Notes under the pieces: model-generated
Database searches by the model: none
What the model saw: the letters and a program-made list of their open reading frames with translations, nothing else
What the model was told of the DNA's origin: nothing
Assembly: GCA_001801485.1 (NCBI GenBank)
Contig: MGXV01000002.1
Coordinates: forward strand, 1-19,672
Length of the DNA stretch: 19,672 nucleotides
Source of the DNA: Gammaproteobacteria bacterium RIFCSPHIGHO2_12_FULL_37_14
GTDB taxonomy: Bacteria > Pseudomonadota > Gammaproteobacteria > DSM-16500
Direction: 5' to 3'
Program-made: the position numbers and the translations under genes
Shown here: piece by piece, positions 7,368-14,217 of the stretch
Layout: each line of letters opens with the position of its first letter
How positions within the stretch are numbered: position 1 is the first letter of the stretch

Positions 7368-7826
7368 TTAAAATTGCTCCAATGCATTTAATCTTGCAAA
7401 GGGTGGTGTTGTGTTGTTTGGATCACTGTCCAAAAAATCCTTATTTAAGTCTGTTTTGAAGCGCAATGCGCCTAAACGTTGCTTATCATATACGCCTAAC
7501 AAATAATCAGAGGCAAGCAGTTTTCGTGCTTCGCGTTTTTCAGCACGCGCGGTTAATATTTCTTTTCTATTCATTAAAAATTTTCCCCAGCGATCTGGTG
7601 AAGAATCAAGAAAAATACCAAAATTTTCTTTTGATTGTGCTGGATATTGTCTTCCCGAAAATAACTGTAATGCAGGATCTAACACATGATTCTGAGTGCT
7701 AAGCCATCCGCTGTCATATTCAAACGAGAATATTTCGTTTTGTTGTGACGATGTAACGTGAAGTTCGCCCATTAATAACGGCTTTTCTAAACCCACCCAG
7801 TCCGCAAAAACATAAATTTTTTTCAT
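7368..7826 (-). CDS. HipA N-terminal-domain-only protein (kinase domain missing; HipS-like or truncated HipA)
   Basis: The 152 residues align in style with the first third of HipA toxins. A beta-rich start (KKIYVFADWVGLEKPLLMGELHV) is followed by FSFEYDSGWLS, LFSGRQYPAQSKENFGIFLDSSPDRWGKFLMNR, DYLLGVYDKQRLGALRF and PPFARLNALEQF. HipA toxins run to about 430 aa; this one stops where the HipA_C kinase domain should begin, so the catalytic loop, metal-binding Asp and P-loop are all absent. It cannot phosphorylate GltX-type targets. It overlaps hipB by 4 nt (ATGA) and touches yfcH (TAAATG). It may be a kinase-loss remnant, or a HipS-like antitoxin as in tripartite HipBST systems, but no hipT gene is present in this window. 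Confidence 0.75.
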   Translation of the reverse strand: MKKIYVFADWVGLEKPLLMGELHVTSSQQNEIFSFEYDSGWLSTQNHVLDPALQLFSGRQYPAQSKENFGIFLDSSPDRWGKFLMNRKEILTARAEKREARKLLASDYLLGVYDKQRLGALRFKTDLNKDFLDSDPNNTTPPFARLNALEQF

Positions 7827-8131
7827 TTGGGTGCTCGCATTTTAGTAGGAAGTCCTGCATCTTGTAGTTTTCGTCCAAGAACATCATCTTTTGCGATCAT
7901 AAAAAGATCGTCTTCAAGATTTAATGTGAGCAAAACCATGGCGTAGGCACCAAAGGAAACAGTGGGTTTGCCGCGTTCGATACTGCGCAAGGTATTCCGA
8001 GAAATACCTGCGCGTTTTGAAATCATTGCGGTAGAAAACCGTCTACGTAACCTTGCGAGGCGAATCTGCGCGCCAACCACTTTGAGTATGCGCGCAAGCG
8101 AGGGTAAAAGCGGCGGATTTTTTTTTGTCAT
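7823..8131 (-). CDS. hipB: HipB-like XRE-family antitoxin/transcriptional regulator
   Basis: The 102-aa protein has an XRE helix-turn-helix at about 33-54 (STAMISKRAGISRNTLRSIE, then RGKPTVSFGAYAMVL), the usual Cro/C1 form of HipB antitoxins. The tail after residue 70 (LEDDLFMIAKDDVLGRKLQD) resembles the C-terminal segment of HipB relatives that contacts HipA. It is the first gene of a two-gene unit with a HipA N-terminal-domain protein, overlapping it by ATGA. No strong Shine-Dalgarno sequence precedes the ATG. Two operator-like repeats upstream suggest autorepression. With no kinase left in the window, it may now act only as a regulator. Confidence 0.85.
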   Translation of the reverse strand: MTKKNPPLLPSLARILKVVGAQIRLARLRRRFSTAMISKRAGISRNTLRSIERGKPTVSFGAYAMVLLTLNLEDDLFMIAKDDVLGRKLQDAGLPTKMRAPK

Positions 8132-8133
8132 AA

Positions 8134-8210
8134 TGGTTTATATATTGAACAATTTTATTTATATTGGTTAATTTATTGACCATTATAATACAAGTAAGTG
8201 CTCTTGTCTA
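8134..8210 (-). promoter_or_regulatory. hipB promoter with two 18-bp operator-like repeats 31 bp apart
   Basis: On the minus strand, TAGACA (8205-8210) and TATAAT (8182-8187) are 17 bp apart. Site 1, TGGTTAATTTATTGACCA (8165-8182), is an inverted repeat (TGGTTAAT / ATTGACCA, 7 of 8 positions pair) just downstream of the -10 box. Site 2, TGGTTTATATATTGAACA (8134-8151), matches site 1 at 15 of 18 positions and lies 31 bp (about three helical turns) away, 3 bp upstream of the hipB ATG. Paired operators on one helix face are typical of HipB-type autorepression. Confidence 0.6.
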
Positions 8211-8219
8211 TGAGTGTTT

Positions 8220-8249
8220 ATTCCATTTTAGTCAAGACCAAAACGGAAT
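8220..8249. repeat. Imperfect inverted repeat between pfkB-family gene and hipB promoter
   Basis: ATTCCATTTT (8220-8229) and AAAACGGAAT (8240-8249) pair at 9 of 10 positions around a 10-nt loop. A second small hairpin (TACGA-ATGG-TCGTA, 8255-8268) follows. They lie just after the kinase gene stop on the minus strand and could slow transcription, but no T-run follows, so I do not call a proven terminator. Confidence 0.35.
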
Positions 8250-8272
8250 GGGATTACGAATGGTCGTATTAC

Positions 8273-9400
8273 TCAGTTGGGTTGAAAAGAGCTAATTGCG
8301 TCTGATATCGATTGTTGAGACGGCGCTGCTGCGCTTCCAAAATCAAAACGCGCTGAGCTACTTACGGTATTAGGCGCGTCATCACTTTTACGTGGTATAG
8401 GATATTCCAGAGATCTCAAAATAGTTTCTAATGGTCCTCGAATAATTGAATTCATCGCCGATGGTCGAAGTTCCTCTGAGGAATTGTAAAGTGTTAACGT
8501 TTGTCCAGAAATAATATGTGCGCGTTTTACCATTTTTTCGACCATAGTCGCTGAGATAGTTATATTGTCAGGCGTAATATTCATTTCTCGAAGTGCTACC
8601 GCAAGACCAGCATCGAATGCATCGCCAGCGCCTACTTCATTTTTTATTTCAAGCGGAGAACAAACGGGGACGCTAAGTTGTTTTAATTCATTATTCTCTT
8701 TCCAGTAAGCCGTGGCGCCATTTTTGCCATGTGTTACCAGCACTAACTTAATCCCCTTTTTAAAAGCGGCTCCCTTCTCAAGAAAATAGGAAGCTGTATT
8801 GCGCTCTGCAATTTCCCTAGTATCCCTGGAGGATGCGCAATTATAATGCGTCACATCCTCATCACCAATTTTAATAATTTGTGCGTGTTGCGCCCATCGC
8901 GTTGAAATATCCTGTGAAATGGATTTTCTAGGATTAATATCAAGAATCACAACAGCGCCTTGATTAGTCATCTGTTCAGCGAAAGCTGTCATACCGCCAA
9001 TATTGAAAACCATCGGGCCGCCGATAAAAACAGCCGCAGCAGGGTTCAGCGTTTTAGTTTTAGCAATTTCTGAGGGCGCAAAAGTATGTTGATTATCACG
9101 CACCTGGCTTGACGGTGTATTTCCATAATCATTCCTAAAAATACTCACCGGCACTCTGGCATCTCCTTGAGAAAGTATCTCTATTTTTAATTCCTTCATT
9201 GCAGTACGAATAGCTTCATGCGTAGGTGTTTTATTATCAGCAAGTGTTGTTACAGCTACTACGCGTGTATCTGGGGAATTAGGGCAAGCGAGCGCCGCTG
9301 CAATTGCTGCCCGAGCACCACCGCCAGAAATAAGGGCTGTTTGGTCAGAGGTCACGTAATCAAGCGTCGTTGCACCAACCAACACAATGTCTCTTCTCAT
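8273..9400 (-). CDS. PfkB/ribokinase-family carbohydrate kinase
   Basis: The 375-aa protein belongs to the PfkB family. It has an N-terminal substrate strand (DIVLVGATTLDYV), a Gly-rich turn ISGGGARAAIAAALA, a mid region AVFIGGPMVFNIGG and VVILDINPRKS, the VTHGKNGATAYW strand (about 222-233), and the C-terminal signature NEVGAGDAFDAGLAVAL (254-270) with the catalytic base D260 in the GAGD anion hole. It should phosphorylate a sugar or nucleoside with ATP in the cytosol; the substrate cannot be named. A further 15-residue in-frame extension exists upstream, but GGAG 6 nt before the ATG at 9400 favours this start. About 60 C-terminal residues are Ser/Pro-rich and lie beyond the usual fold. It has no clear operon partner. 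Confidence 0.85.
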   Translation of the reverse strand: MRRDIVLVGATTLDYVTSDQTALISGGGARAAIAAALACPNSPDTRVVAVTTLADNKTPTHEAIRTAMKELKIEILSQGDARVPVSIFRNDYGNTPSSQVRDNQHTFAPSEIAKTKTLNPAAAVFIGGPMVFNIGGMTAFAEQMTNQGAVVILDINPRKSISQDISTRWAQHAQIIKIGDEDVTHYNCASSRDTREIAERNTASYFLEKGAAFKKGIKLVLVTHGKNGATAYWKENNELKQLSVPVCSPLEIKNEVGAGDAFDAGLAVALREMNITPDNITISATMVEKMVKRAHIISGQTLTLYNSSEELRPSAMNSIIRGPLETILRSLEYPIPRKSDDAPNTVSSSARFDFGSAAAPSQQSISDAISSFQPN

Positions 9401-9830
9401 TTTGCACTCCAACAAACAATGATGACTGTGATGCTTATACCTCACGTATCACACCGTCTCAAGGGTAGATCTACAGATATAATTTCCATGTTGACAATGC
9501 AACGCGCTTCTCTGTCAACAGACCTTAGACGAGAGGGTCTTTTAAAAATCTCCGGTATACAATGCCGGAGATTTCTGACGGTAAAGAACGTTGCCATTTT
9601 TTTAAAGGTTCGCCTAACCTCGCGCTAAAGCACGAGGATTGCGGCTTGCCACCCGCTCAACCCCCTCAATATAATCTCATATTATTAAATTTAATTTATT
9701 AATTAAAACAATATATTAAGAAAATTATACGACTTAAATTGGCGAATGTTTTAATATATTATACGTCCTAAATTGTCGTTTTTTGAAAACCGTTATGTAA
9801 TTAATATATGTCCTAAATTGGCGATATAAT
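9401..9830. other. Non-coding stretch with several hairpins and A/T-rich repeats
   Basis: I find no convincing gene here. The first part has TGTTGACA/TGTCAACA (9489-9496 and 9513-9520), AGACC/GGTCT followed by TTT (9521-9544), and a perfect 10-bp stem AAATCTCCGG/CCGGAGATTT around a 9-nt loop (9546-9574). CCTCG/CGAGG near 9618-9638 adds a weak stem. The last part, from about 9665, is nearly all A and T and holds three direct repeats listed separately. It may carry the promoter of the kinase gene and remnants of an older element. Confidence 0.4.
9730..9824. repeat. Three direct repeats CGTCCTAAATTGGCGA upstream of a broken antitoxin gene
   Basis: Copies: CGACTTAAATTGGCGA (9730-9745), CGTCCTAAATTGTCG (9764-9778) and TGTCCTAAATTGGCGA (9809-9824), each preceded by A/T-rich sequence such as TTAATATAT. 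Spacing is 34 and 45 bp start to start. The third copy ends 6 bp before the ATG at 9831. TTGAAA (9783-9788) with TATATG (9805-9810) is a possible promoter between copies 2 and 3. They look like operators for the following AbiEi-like protein, since AbiEi antitoxins repress their own promoter. Confidence 0.5.
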
Positions 9831-10097
9831 ATGAAAAGAAAATATACTGATAGCATTGAATATAAACTTCGCATTAAGGCGATTCGGAGCAATGTTGTAT
9901 TACGCAAAGAACTTAAGGATTTAGGTTCTTATCGCCAAGTGAGCCGCGCATTAAACAAGTTAATTGAAATGAAAAAAATCGTCAGCGCTTGGTCACTTAT
10001 CCAAAATTCACGCCTGTGCCACTTGCGGCCACCATACAGTAACCTGCGTGCGTATAATTCGAATCTTCTACGGTCATTGTCATATTACTGCTGCTAG
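9831..10097 (+). pseudogene. Truncated AbiEi/DUF6088-like antitoxin (winged-helix fragment)
   Basis: The first about 51 residues, from MKRKYTDSIEYKL to ALNKLIEMKKIV, resemble the N-terminal winged helix of DUF6088/AbiEi-type antitoxins: VLRKELKDLGSYRQVSRALNKL is the typical recognition-helix stretch. After IV (about 9984) the frame runs out of phase through the 3' end of the convergent secreted-protein gene and gives meaningless sequence (QNSRLCHLRPPYSN) to the TAA at 10097. The usual continuation (IGYGIYAK-type wing) and the C-terminal domain are lost, and no partner nucleotidyltransferase toxin (AbiEii) is seen. It is best read as a remnant left by a deletion or insertion that brought in the neighbouring sequence. 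The winged-helix assignment is by pattern only. Confidence 0.5.
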
Positions 10098-10395
10098 TAC
10101 CAGTTAATGCGATTGTGCAATAATCCCCAGCCCCATCTGTGTAAGTAGTTTTACAGGGAAGGGACGCCGATGGCATATTAGATGAAATATTGATGATCGC
10201 CGAGGTCGCAGGCGACATATTCGCAGCCAGTGAGGTTGGAAACTCAATTCCTACACAACCATTTGGGTGGTCTGTGGTAAAAACACTTGCGCTGCTATTG
10301 TGAAGAGAATATCCGCTTTGTGCTTTCAGCGCGAACGTCGTGCCAGATATTAATAATGCCGCAACTGATGCAGCAACTGCTATTTTTTTAATCAT
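9997..10395 (-). CDS. Small secreted protein with four cysteines, unknown function
   Basis: The 132-aa product starts with a classical signal peptide: KK, a hydrophobic core IAVAASVAALLISGTTFA, and an AxA-like site (cleavage about 21-26). The mature part of about 107 residues is rich in Ser, Thr, Gly and Ala, with four cysteines (C47, C81, C93, C120) that could form two disulfides in the periplasm or outside the cell. It ends GTGVNFG. The composition resembles pilin-like or beta-sandwich surface proteins, but I recognise no family. GGGGAT 4 nt before the ATG serves as ribosome-binding site. It is flanked by a truncated antitoxin and a decayed transposase, so it sits in an accessory patch. Confidence 0.6.
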   Translation of the reverse strand: MIKKIAVAASVAALLISGTTFALKAQSGYSLHNSSASVFTTDHPNGCVGIEFPTSLAANMSPATSAIINISSNMPSASLPCKTTYTDGAGDYCTIALTGTSSSNMTMTVEDSNYTHAGYCMVAASGTGVNFG

Positions 10396-10513
10396 TTTTA
10401 ATCCCCAAAAAGTTGGTATCGCGCGTCAATTTATCACATGGCGCAGGGATCTCAAAATTTCTTATAACCACTTGATTTTAATGTATATACGAAAAGTACG
10501 AGGTGTATTATTC

Positions 10514-11480
10514 GGCCCTTCTCCGCTCTCATGAGGTACCCCAACCGATTTTGTCGTAAAAAATGGACTCATCCTCTGACACAGATAGCTGCCTTATCTT
10601 GAGAGCAAAGTAGTCCGTATCACGTATCCCTCGAGCCCTTTTTCGTATCAATTCAATGCCAACATTGTGTGCCTCAATGCATGCCGTAGTAAGCTTGTAT
10701 TTGGCATAGTTGCATATGCCAATTTTGTGTTTCCTGAGTGATTTTGCAAATTTTTTTAAATAGGTCATGTTAGTTTCATCTGCTAATTGGCACCAGGCTT
10801 CTAAGGCTGCTTGCATCGATGAGACTGTTTTATTTTGCCATAGCGTTTGTAATTGCTCTTTCAAAATATACAGTGAATTAATATTTTGATTTTCATGTAG
10901 AAATATTTTTAGCTTATCGCTTTGTATTTCGTTTAATTGTTCGGAATTTTTTAATAATAAATAACGCGAGCCAACAATTAATTCCTTTTGTGTATTCGTT
11001 GCTTTTCAAAATTCGGCTCTGCGTTGATTGTCTATCGCTTTGCTAAAATTTTGCATGACATGGAATCGATCAAGCACAATATCTGCATTGAGTAGTTCTT
11101 CACGGACTGCTTTTTGATAAGCAGGGCCCATATCCATCACCACTGCCAAAAACCTTCTTTTATGGGTTTTGACAGCATTTTAAAAAATTGAGCCAATACC
11201 TCTGCTTTTCTACCAGGATGCACCCAAATTAATTGTCCTCATTGATCTGAATGTGAGTCTAAATTGTATACCAGCGTCATGTAATCGTGACCTTTTGCTT
11301 TGGCCACTTCATCTACCCCCAAATATTTTAAGTTGGTAAGTTTTTCCGGATTTAATGAGGGTAGCGTTACCTTTGCGTTGGATTATAACAATGCAATTGC
11401 TTTGTTAGAAAATTTATGCTCAAAGATCTTGAGGCCTGCTAACAGGGAAACGTTTGATCGCCCGTAACGATCCAAGTGTC
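10514..11480 (-). pseudogene. ISL3-family transposase pseudogene (multiple stops, one frameshift, 5' truncated)
   Basis: Read on the minus strand from about 11466, conceptual translation gives LGVDEVAKAKGHDYMTLVYNLD (first catalytic Asp region), then VMDMGPAYQKAVREELLNADIVLDRFHV (second Asp), and finally YAKYKLTTACIEAHNVGIELIRKRARGIRD with the glutamate, the DDE order of ISL3 transposases. In-frame stops lie at 11383-11385, 11239-11241 and 11006-11008, and a frameshift lies near 11140-11155. The N-terminal zinc-finger/HTH part is missing, so the element is dead. The 111-codon open stretch at 10529-10864 is only its 3' third. GGCCCTTCTCC at 10514 reads like one ISL3-type terminal repeat; I could not find its partner. 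Confidence 0.8.
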
Positions 11481-11496
11481 AACAAGCCCCGGGGCC

Positions 11497-12438
11497 TTAA
11501 GATCCAAGCGCCACTGTTTCCGCTGGCGAATCCACCGAAATAAATTCTGGAAATCTTTCTTGCAGTGCTTGGAAAAAGCCTTGGCCACACAATGACGCCG
11601 GCACAACACTTGCATAATTTCCCTGCTGATAAGGCAGTCCTAGCAAAGCCGCCACCATAAAAACTTCATGAAAAGTGTGGTTTCCAGATACTGCCAAGAA
11701 AGCAAAGCAAACCCAGGTATATTCCAGCAATTCAGCGCGAGATAACCCGCCATATGAAACAGCGCCTGAAAGCAACGACGCGGTATGCCCAGAAGGGCCA
11801 CAAATTACTGGCATTTTTGCGCGCCGTGCTTCCTGAGAAAACCCACTCGCCTCATCTGGCGCATAACGATCGACCGCACGAACATGAGGCGCCTCCTCAC
11901 GTTTTAACATTTTTGAAAAAACTGGATTTAGTGTAAAGCCAGATTGGCGTGTTTCTTTTGGCGCGGTGTTTTTATCCACACGACTACGCGAATTTTTTGA
12001 AAAAAAGCTGTTGGGCTTTAGTACCATCAAGGCTTTTTCTTTTTCAGCAAGTTTTTGCTGGTCCATTTCGATGTCAGGATAAATACGATATTCAAAAATA
12101 CAGTGCATTTGCATTGCTGCTTCAGGGTGCGCCGCTGGATGACGCATGATGCGCAAGAAGTCTTCGTAAATTTTCTGTGCAGTAGGCGTTTCACCGGTTT
12201 GATAAAAATGGCCAAAATAAGGGGGTTTCAGCTCATTGACAATTTTAGGATTTTTTTCAATTAAGCTCACTACTTTTTCAGCATGTTGTGCTAACAACAC
12301 AGCAATCTTATGCGACACGGTTTGTAGCGATAAAAAATGATTCGCATTTGCCAATAACTGCCCAGACATGTACGATTCAAAATATTCCCGATAACGCTGT
12401 TTTAATTCCGCCTCTACATAGTGTAATGATTTTCTCAT
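11497..12438 (-). CDS. Hypothetical protein with GPSG...GNHxxHEV C-terminal block
   Basis: The 313-aa protein is not a family I can name. Residues 1-135 are helical, with an N-terminal stretch rich in Gln, His and Lys. Residues 136-210 are a basic, polar linker (SFFSKNSRSRVDKNT). The C-terminal block from 211 is more ordered: VICGPSGHTASLL (211-223), YTWVCFAFLAVSGNHTFHEV (240-259), LLGLPYQQGNYASVVP (265-280) and a short tail. The GPSG, GNHTFHEV and PYQQGNY signatures look like a conserved active-site layout. No signal peptide is present. GGTGAT precedes the ATG. It is divergent from oxyR and ends beside the ISL3 remnant. A host-directed effector is possible in Legionellales, but this is speculation. 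Confidence 0.6.
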   Translation of the reverse strand: MRKSLHYVEAELKQRYREYFESYMSGQLLANANHFLSLQTVSHKIAVLLAQHAEKVVSLIEKNPKIVNELKPPYFGHFYQTGETPTAQKIYEDFLRIMRHPAAHPEAAMQMHCIFEYRIYPDIEMDQQKLAEKEKALMVLKPNSFFSKNSRSRVDKNTAPKETRQSGFTLNPVFSKMLKREEAPHVRAVDRYAPDEASGFSQEARRAKMPVICGPSGHTASLLSGAVSYGGLSRAELLEYTWVCFAFLAVSGNHTFHEVFMVAALLGLPYQQGNYASVVPASLCGQGFFQALQERFPEFISVDSPAETVALGS

Positions 12439-12486
12439 CGCATCACCTATTTCGTTATGTTCATAGGATCATGCTAAAATGCGGTG

Positions 12487-12536
12487 TATAATAAATAAAA
12501 TTGATTGTTTCTATAGTTTTAATAGTTTTTGACTAT
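12487..12536 (+). promoter_or_regulatory. oxyR promoter and OxyR-type operator
   Basis: TATAAT at 12487-12492 is the -10 box; the -35 is weak (TAGGAT with 17-bp spacing). Just downstream is ATTG (12500-12503), N7, CTAT (12511-12514), N7, ATAG (12522-12525), N7, CTAT (12533-12536). This matches the OxyR layout ATAG-N7-CTAT-N7-ATAG-N7-CTAT with one mismatch and correct spacing. Position over the transcription start fits autorepression by OxyR. Confidence 0.65.
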
Positions 12537-12553
12537 TTATTGAGGGGAGAGAT

Positions 12554-13444
12554 ATGACTGTCACTGAACTTCGCTATTTAATTGTGTTAGCGCAAACAAA
12601 ACATTTTGGAAAAGCGGCAGCGCGCTGTCATGTTAGCCAGCCCACACTGAGTGTAGCGGTGGCCAAACTCGAAAAAGCATTAGGTGTTGCTATTTTTGAG
12701 CGACATCATCACCACCTCGAAATTACCAAGGTTGGCGAAGAGATCATTTTACAAGCACAAAAATCTTTAGAGGAAATCAATAAAATTAAACATATTGCGA
12801 TGGAAGGTAAATCACAATTGACCGAAAGTTTACGCATTGGCGCCATTTACACGGTTGCGCCTTATTTATTTCCAACCTTAATACCGAAACTAAAAAAAAT
12901 TGCGCCAAAAATGCCATTGATCATTCACGAGGATTTTACCGCACAGTTGCGTACTAAATTACAGCAAGGAGAACTTGATGTGGTATTTATTTCATTGCCT
13001 TTCAATGAAACAGGTATCGTCTGTAAAAAATTGTATACAGAACCTTTTGTTGTCCTGCTGCAAAAAAATCATCCACTGGCAGCTAAAACCACTATTCAAT
13101 GCGAAGCGCTAAAAAATGAAAATGTTTTATTGCTGGGGGAAGGGCATTGTTTTCGAAATCAGGTGATTCAGGTCTGCCCCAGCTGCTGCGATGCGTCACG
13201 CGGACAAGAAACGATAGAGGGCGCTTCATTGGAAACGTTACGGCATATGGTGGCATCCGGCATGGGGATTACGATTTTGCCCAGCACCGCCACGCAAATT
13301 AAACATTATCAACATTTACTCACCATTCGTCCTTTTCAACATAAAAATATTGAACGCACGATTGCGTTGGCCTGGCGAGCAAGTTTTCCACGGACGAAAG
13401 CCATTGATGCGATCTTACAGGCGGTGAAAGAGGCGGGTTTTTAG
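12554..13444 (+). CDS. oxyR: LysR-family hydrogen peroxide sensor/activator OxyR
   Basis: The 296-aa LysR-type regulator has an N-terminal winged HTH (TELRYLIVLAQTKHFGKAAA, CHVSQPTLSVAVAKLEKALG, residues 4-44) and the effector domain with the OxyR redox motif GEGHCFRNQVIQVC. Its cysteines fall exactly at C199 and C208, the positions of the peroxide-sensing disulfide pair in E. coli OxyR. Two further cysteines follow (C211, C212), which is unusual. SGMGITILPS (about 236-245) is also typical of OxyR. The protein senses H2O2 and regulates antioxidant genes. A strong GAGGGGAG ribosome-binding site and an OxyR-type operator lie upstream. A phytochelatin synthase gene starts 15 nt after its stop, suggesting one transcript. 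Confidence 0.95.
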   Translation: MTVTELRYLIVLAQTKHFGKAAARCHVSQPTLSVAVAKLEKALGVAIFERHHHHLEITKVGEEIILQAQKSLEEINKIKHIAMEGKSQLTESLRIGAIYTVAPYLFPTLIPKLKKIAPKMPLIIHEDFTAQLRTKLQQGELDVVFISLPFNETGIVCKKLYTEPFVVLLQKNHPLAAKTTIQCEALKNENVLLLGEGHCFRNQVIQVCPSCCDASRGQETIEGASLETLRHMVASGMGITILPSTATQIKHYQHLLTIRPFQHKNIERTIALAWRASFPRTKAIDAILQAVKEAGF

Positions 13445-13459
13445 GTTTAAGGATTGATC

Positions 13460-14176
13460 ATGAAAAAACTTTTTAGTTTCATTCTTGTTGTTTTTTTAAC
13501 AATTTCTGCGCCACAAATTGTTCGTGCATCCACGCCATTACCATCCAATCTTATTGCGTATAACTCCACTACAGGTGAGAAATTATTAAAAAGAAGCGTG
13601 AGCCATTCTTTTTTTGAATTATCGATGCAATTTCTAACACAAAGAAATCAGGCGTACTGTGGCGTTGCAAGTATTACTATGGTCCTTAATGCGCTAGGAG
13701 TGAAAGGACCAAATGATCCTGTTTATTCTCCTTATCATCCTATTACTCAGGATAATTTTTTTACGCCCGCCATGAAAAAGATTCTTGATCAAGATAGAGT
13801 ATTTCATCATGGGATGACACTTGATCAAGCATCGGATGCAGCGGCACAATTTGGCGTAAAAAGCACCGCCATTCACAGCAACACGCTAACACAAAATAAA
13901 ATGCGAAAAATTTTAATATCAGTGCTAAAAAATAAGCATAAATATGCTGTAGTTAATTTTTTTCGTCCTGGTTTAAAGGAAAATGGTGGCGGACATTTTT
14001 CACCAATTGCAGCGTATGATTACAGAAGCGACCGTTTTTTAATTCTAGATGTTGCGCGCTATAAATATCCTCCTATTTGGGTGAAAACAGAAGATCTTTG
14101 GAATGGGATAAATACAGTGGATACCGCCTCCCAAAAGAAACGTGGTATTTTGCTGCTAAAAACACAAAGCTTGTAA
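13460..14176 (+). CDS. Phytochelatin synthase family protease (secreted, PCS-like)
   Basis: The 238-aa product (from the ATG at 13460, with AAGGA 6 nt before it) has a signal peptide (about 1-24, ending VRAS) and the PCS cysteine-protease core. The catalytic triad is C67 in QAYCGVASITMVLNALG, H179 in GGGHFSPIAAYD and D197 in LDVARYKYPP. Plant PCS joins gamma-Glu-Cys units from glutathione; single-domain prokaryotic versions mainly cleave glycine from glutathione. This one lacks the plant-type C-terminal metal-sensing domain and would act after export to the periplasm or beyond. It follows oxyR by 15 nt, so it is probably controlled by peroxide or metal stress. An alternative TTG start two codons upstream is less likely. 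No regulator-binding site of its own is visible. Confidence 0.9.
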   Translation: MKKLFSFILVVFLTISAPQIVRASTPLPSNLIAYNSTTGEKLLKRSVSHSFFELSMQFLTQRNQAYCGVASITMVLNALGVKGPNDPVYSPYHPITQDNFFTPAMKKILDQDRVFHHGMTLDQASDAAAQFGVKSTAIHSNTLTQNKMRKILISVLKNKHKYAVVNFFRPGLKENGGGHFSPIAAYDYRSDRFLILDVARYKYPPIWVKTEDLWNGINTVDTASQKKRGILLLKTQSL

Positions 14177-14217
14177 GGCTAGAGCGGCATCGCTCCCCTT
14201 CCTTGCCCCCAATATTT

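Noticed and set aside
7368..8131. Complete HipBA or HipBST toxin-antitoxin system
   Set aside because: The kinase domain or hipT gene is absent from the window; yfcH follows directly.
9218..9628. 136-codon plus-strand frame over the start of the PfkB-type gene
   Set aside because: It overlaps the kinase gene antisense and has no recognisable domain or ribosome-binding site.
9730..9824. CRISPR-like repeats
   Set aside because: Only three imperfect 16-bp copies with unequal, A/T-rich gaps; no cas genes. Operator repeats fit better.
11754..12264. Several short plus-strand frames opposite the hypothetical gene
   Set aside because: Antisense shadows without motifs or start signals.
14160..14217. 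Terminator between phytochelatin synthase and the membrane protein gene
   Set aside because: The GAGCG-GCAT-CGCTC stem is only 5 bp and no T-run follows directly, so it is not strong enough to call.
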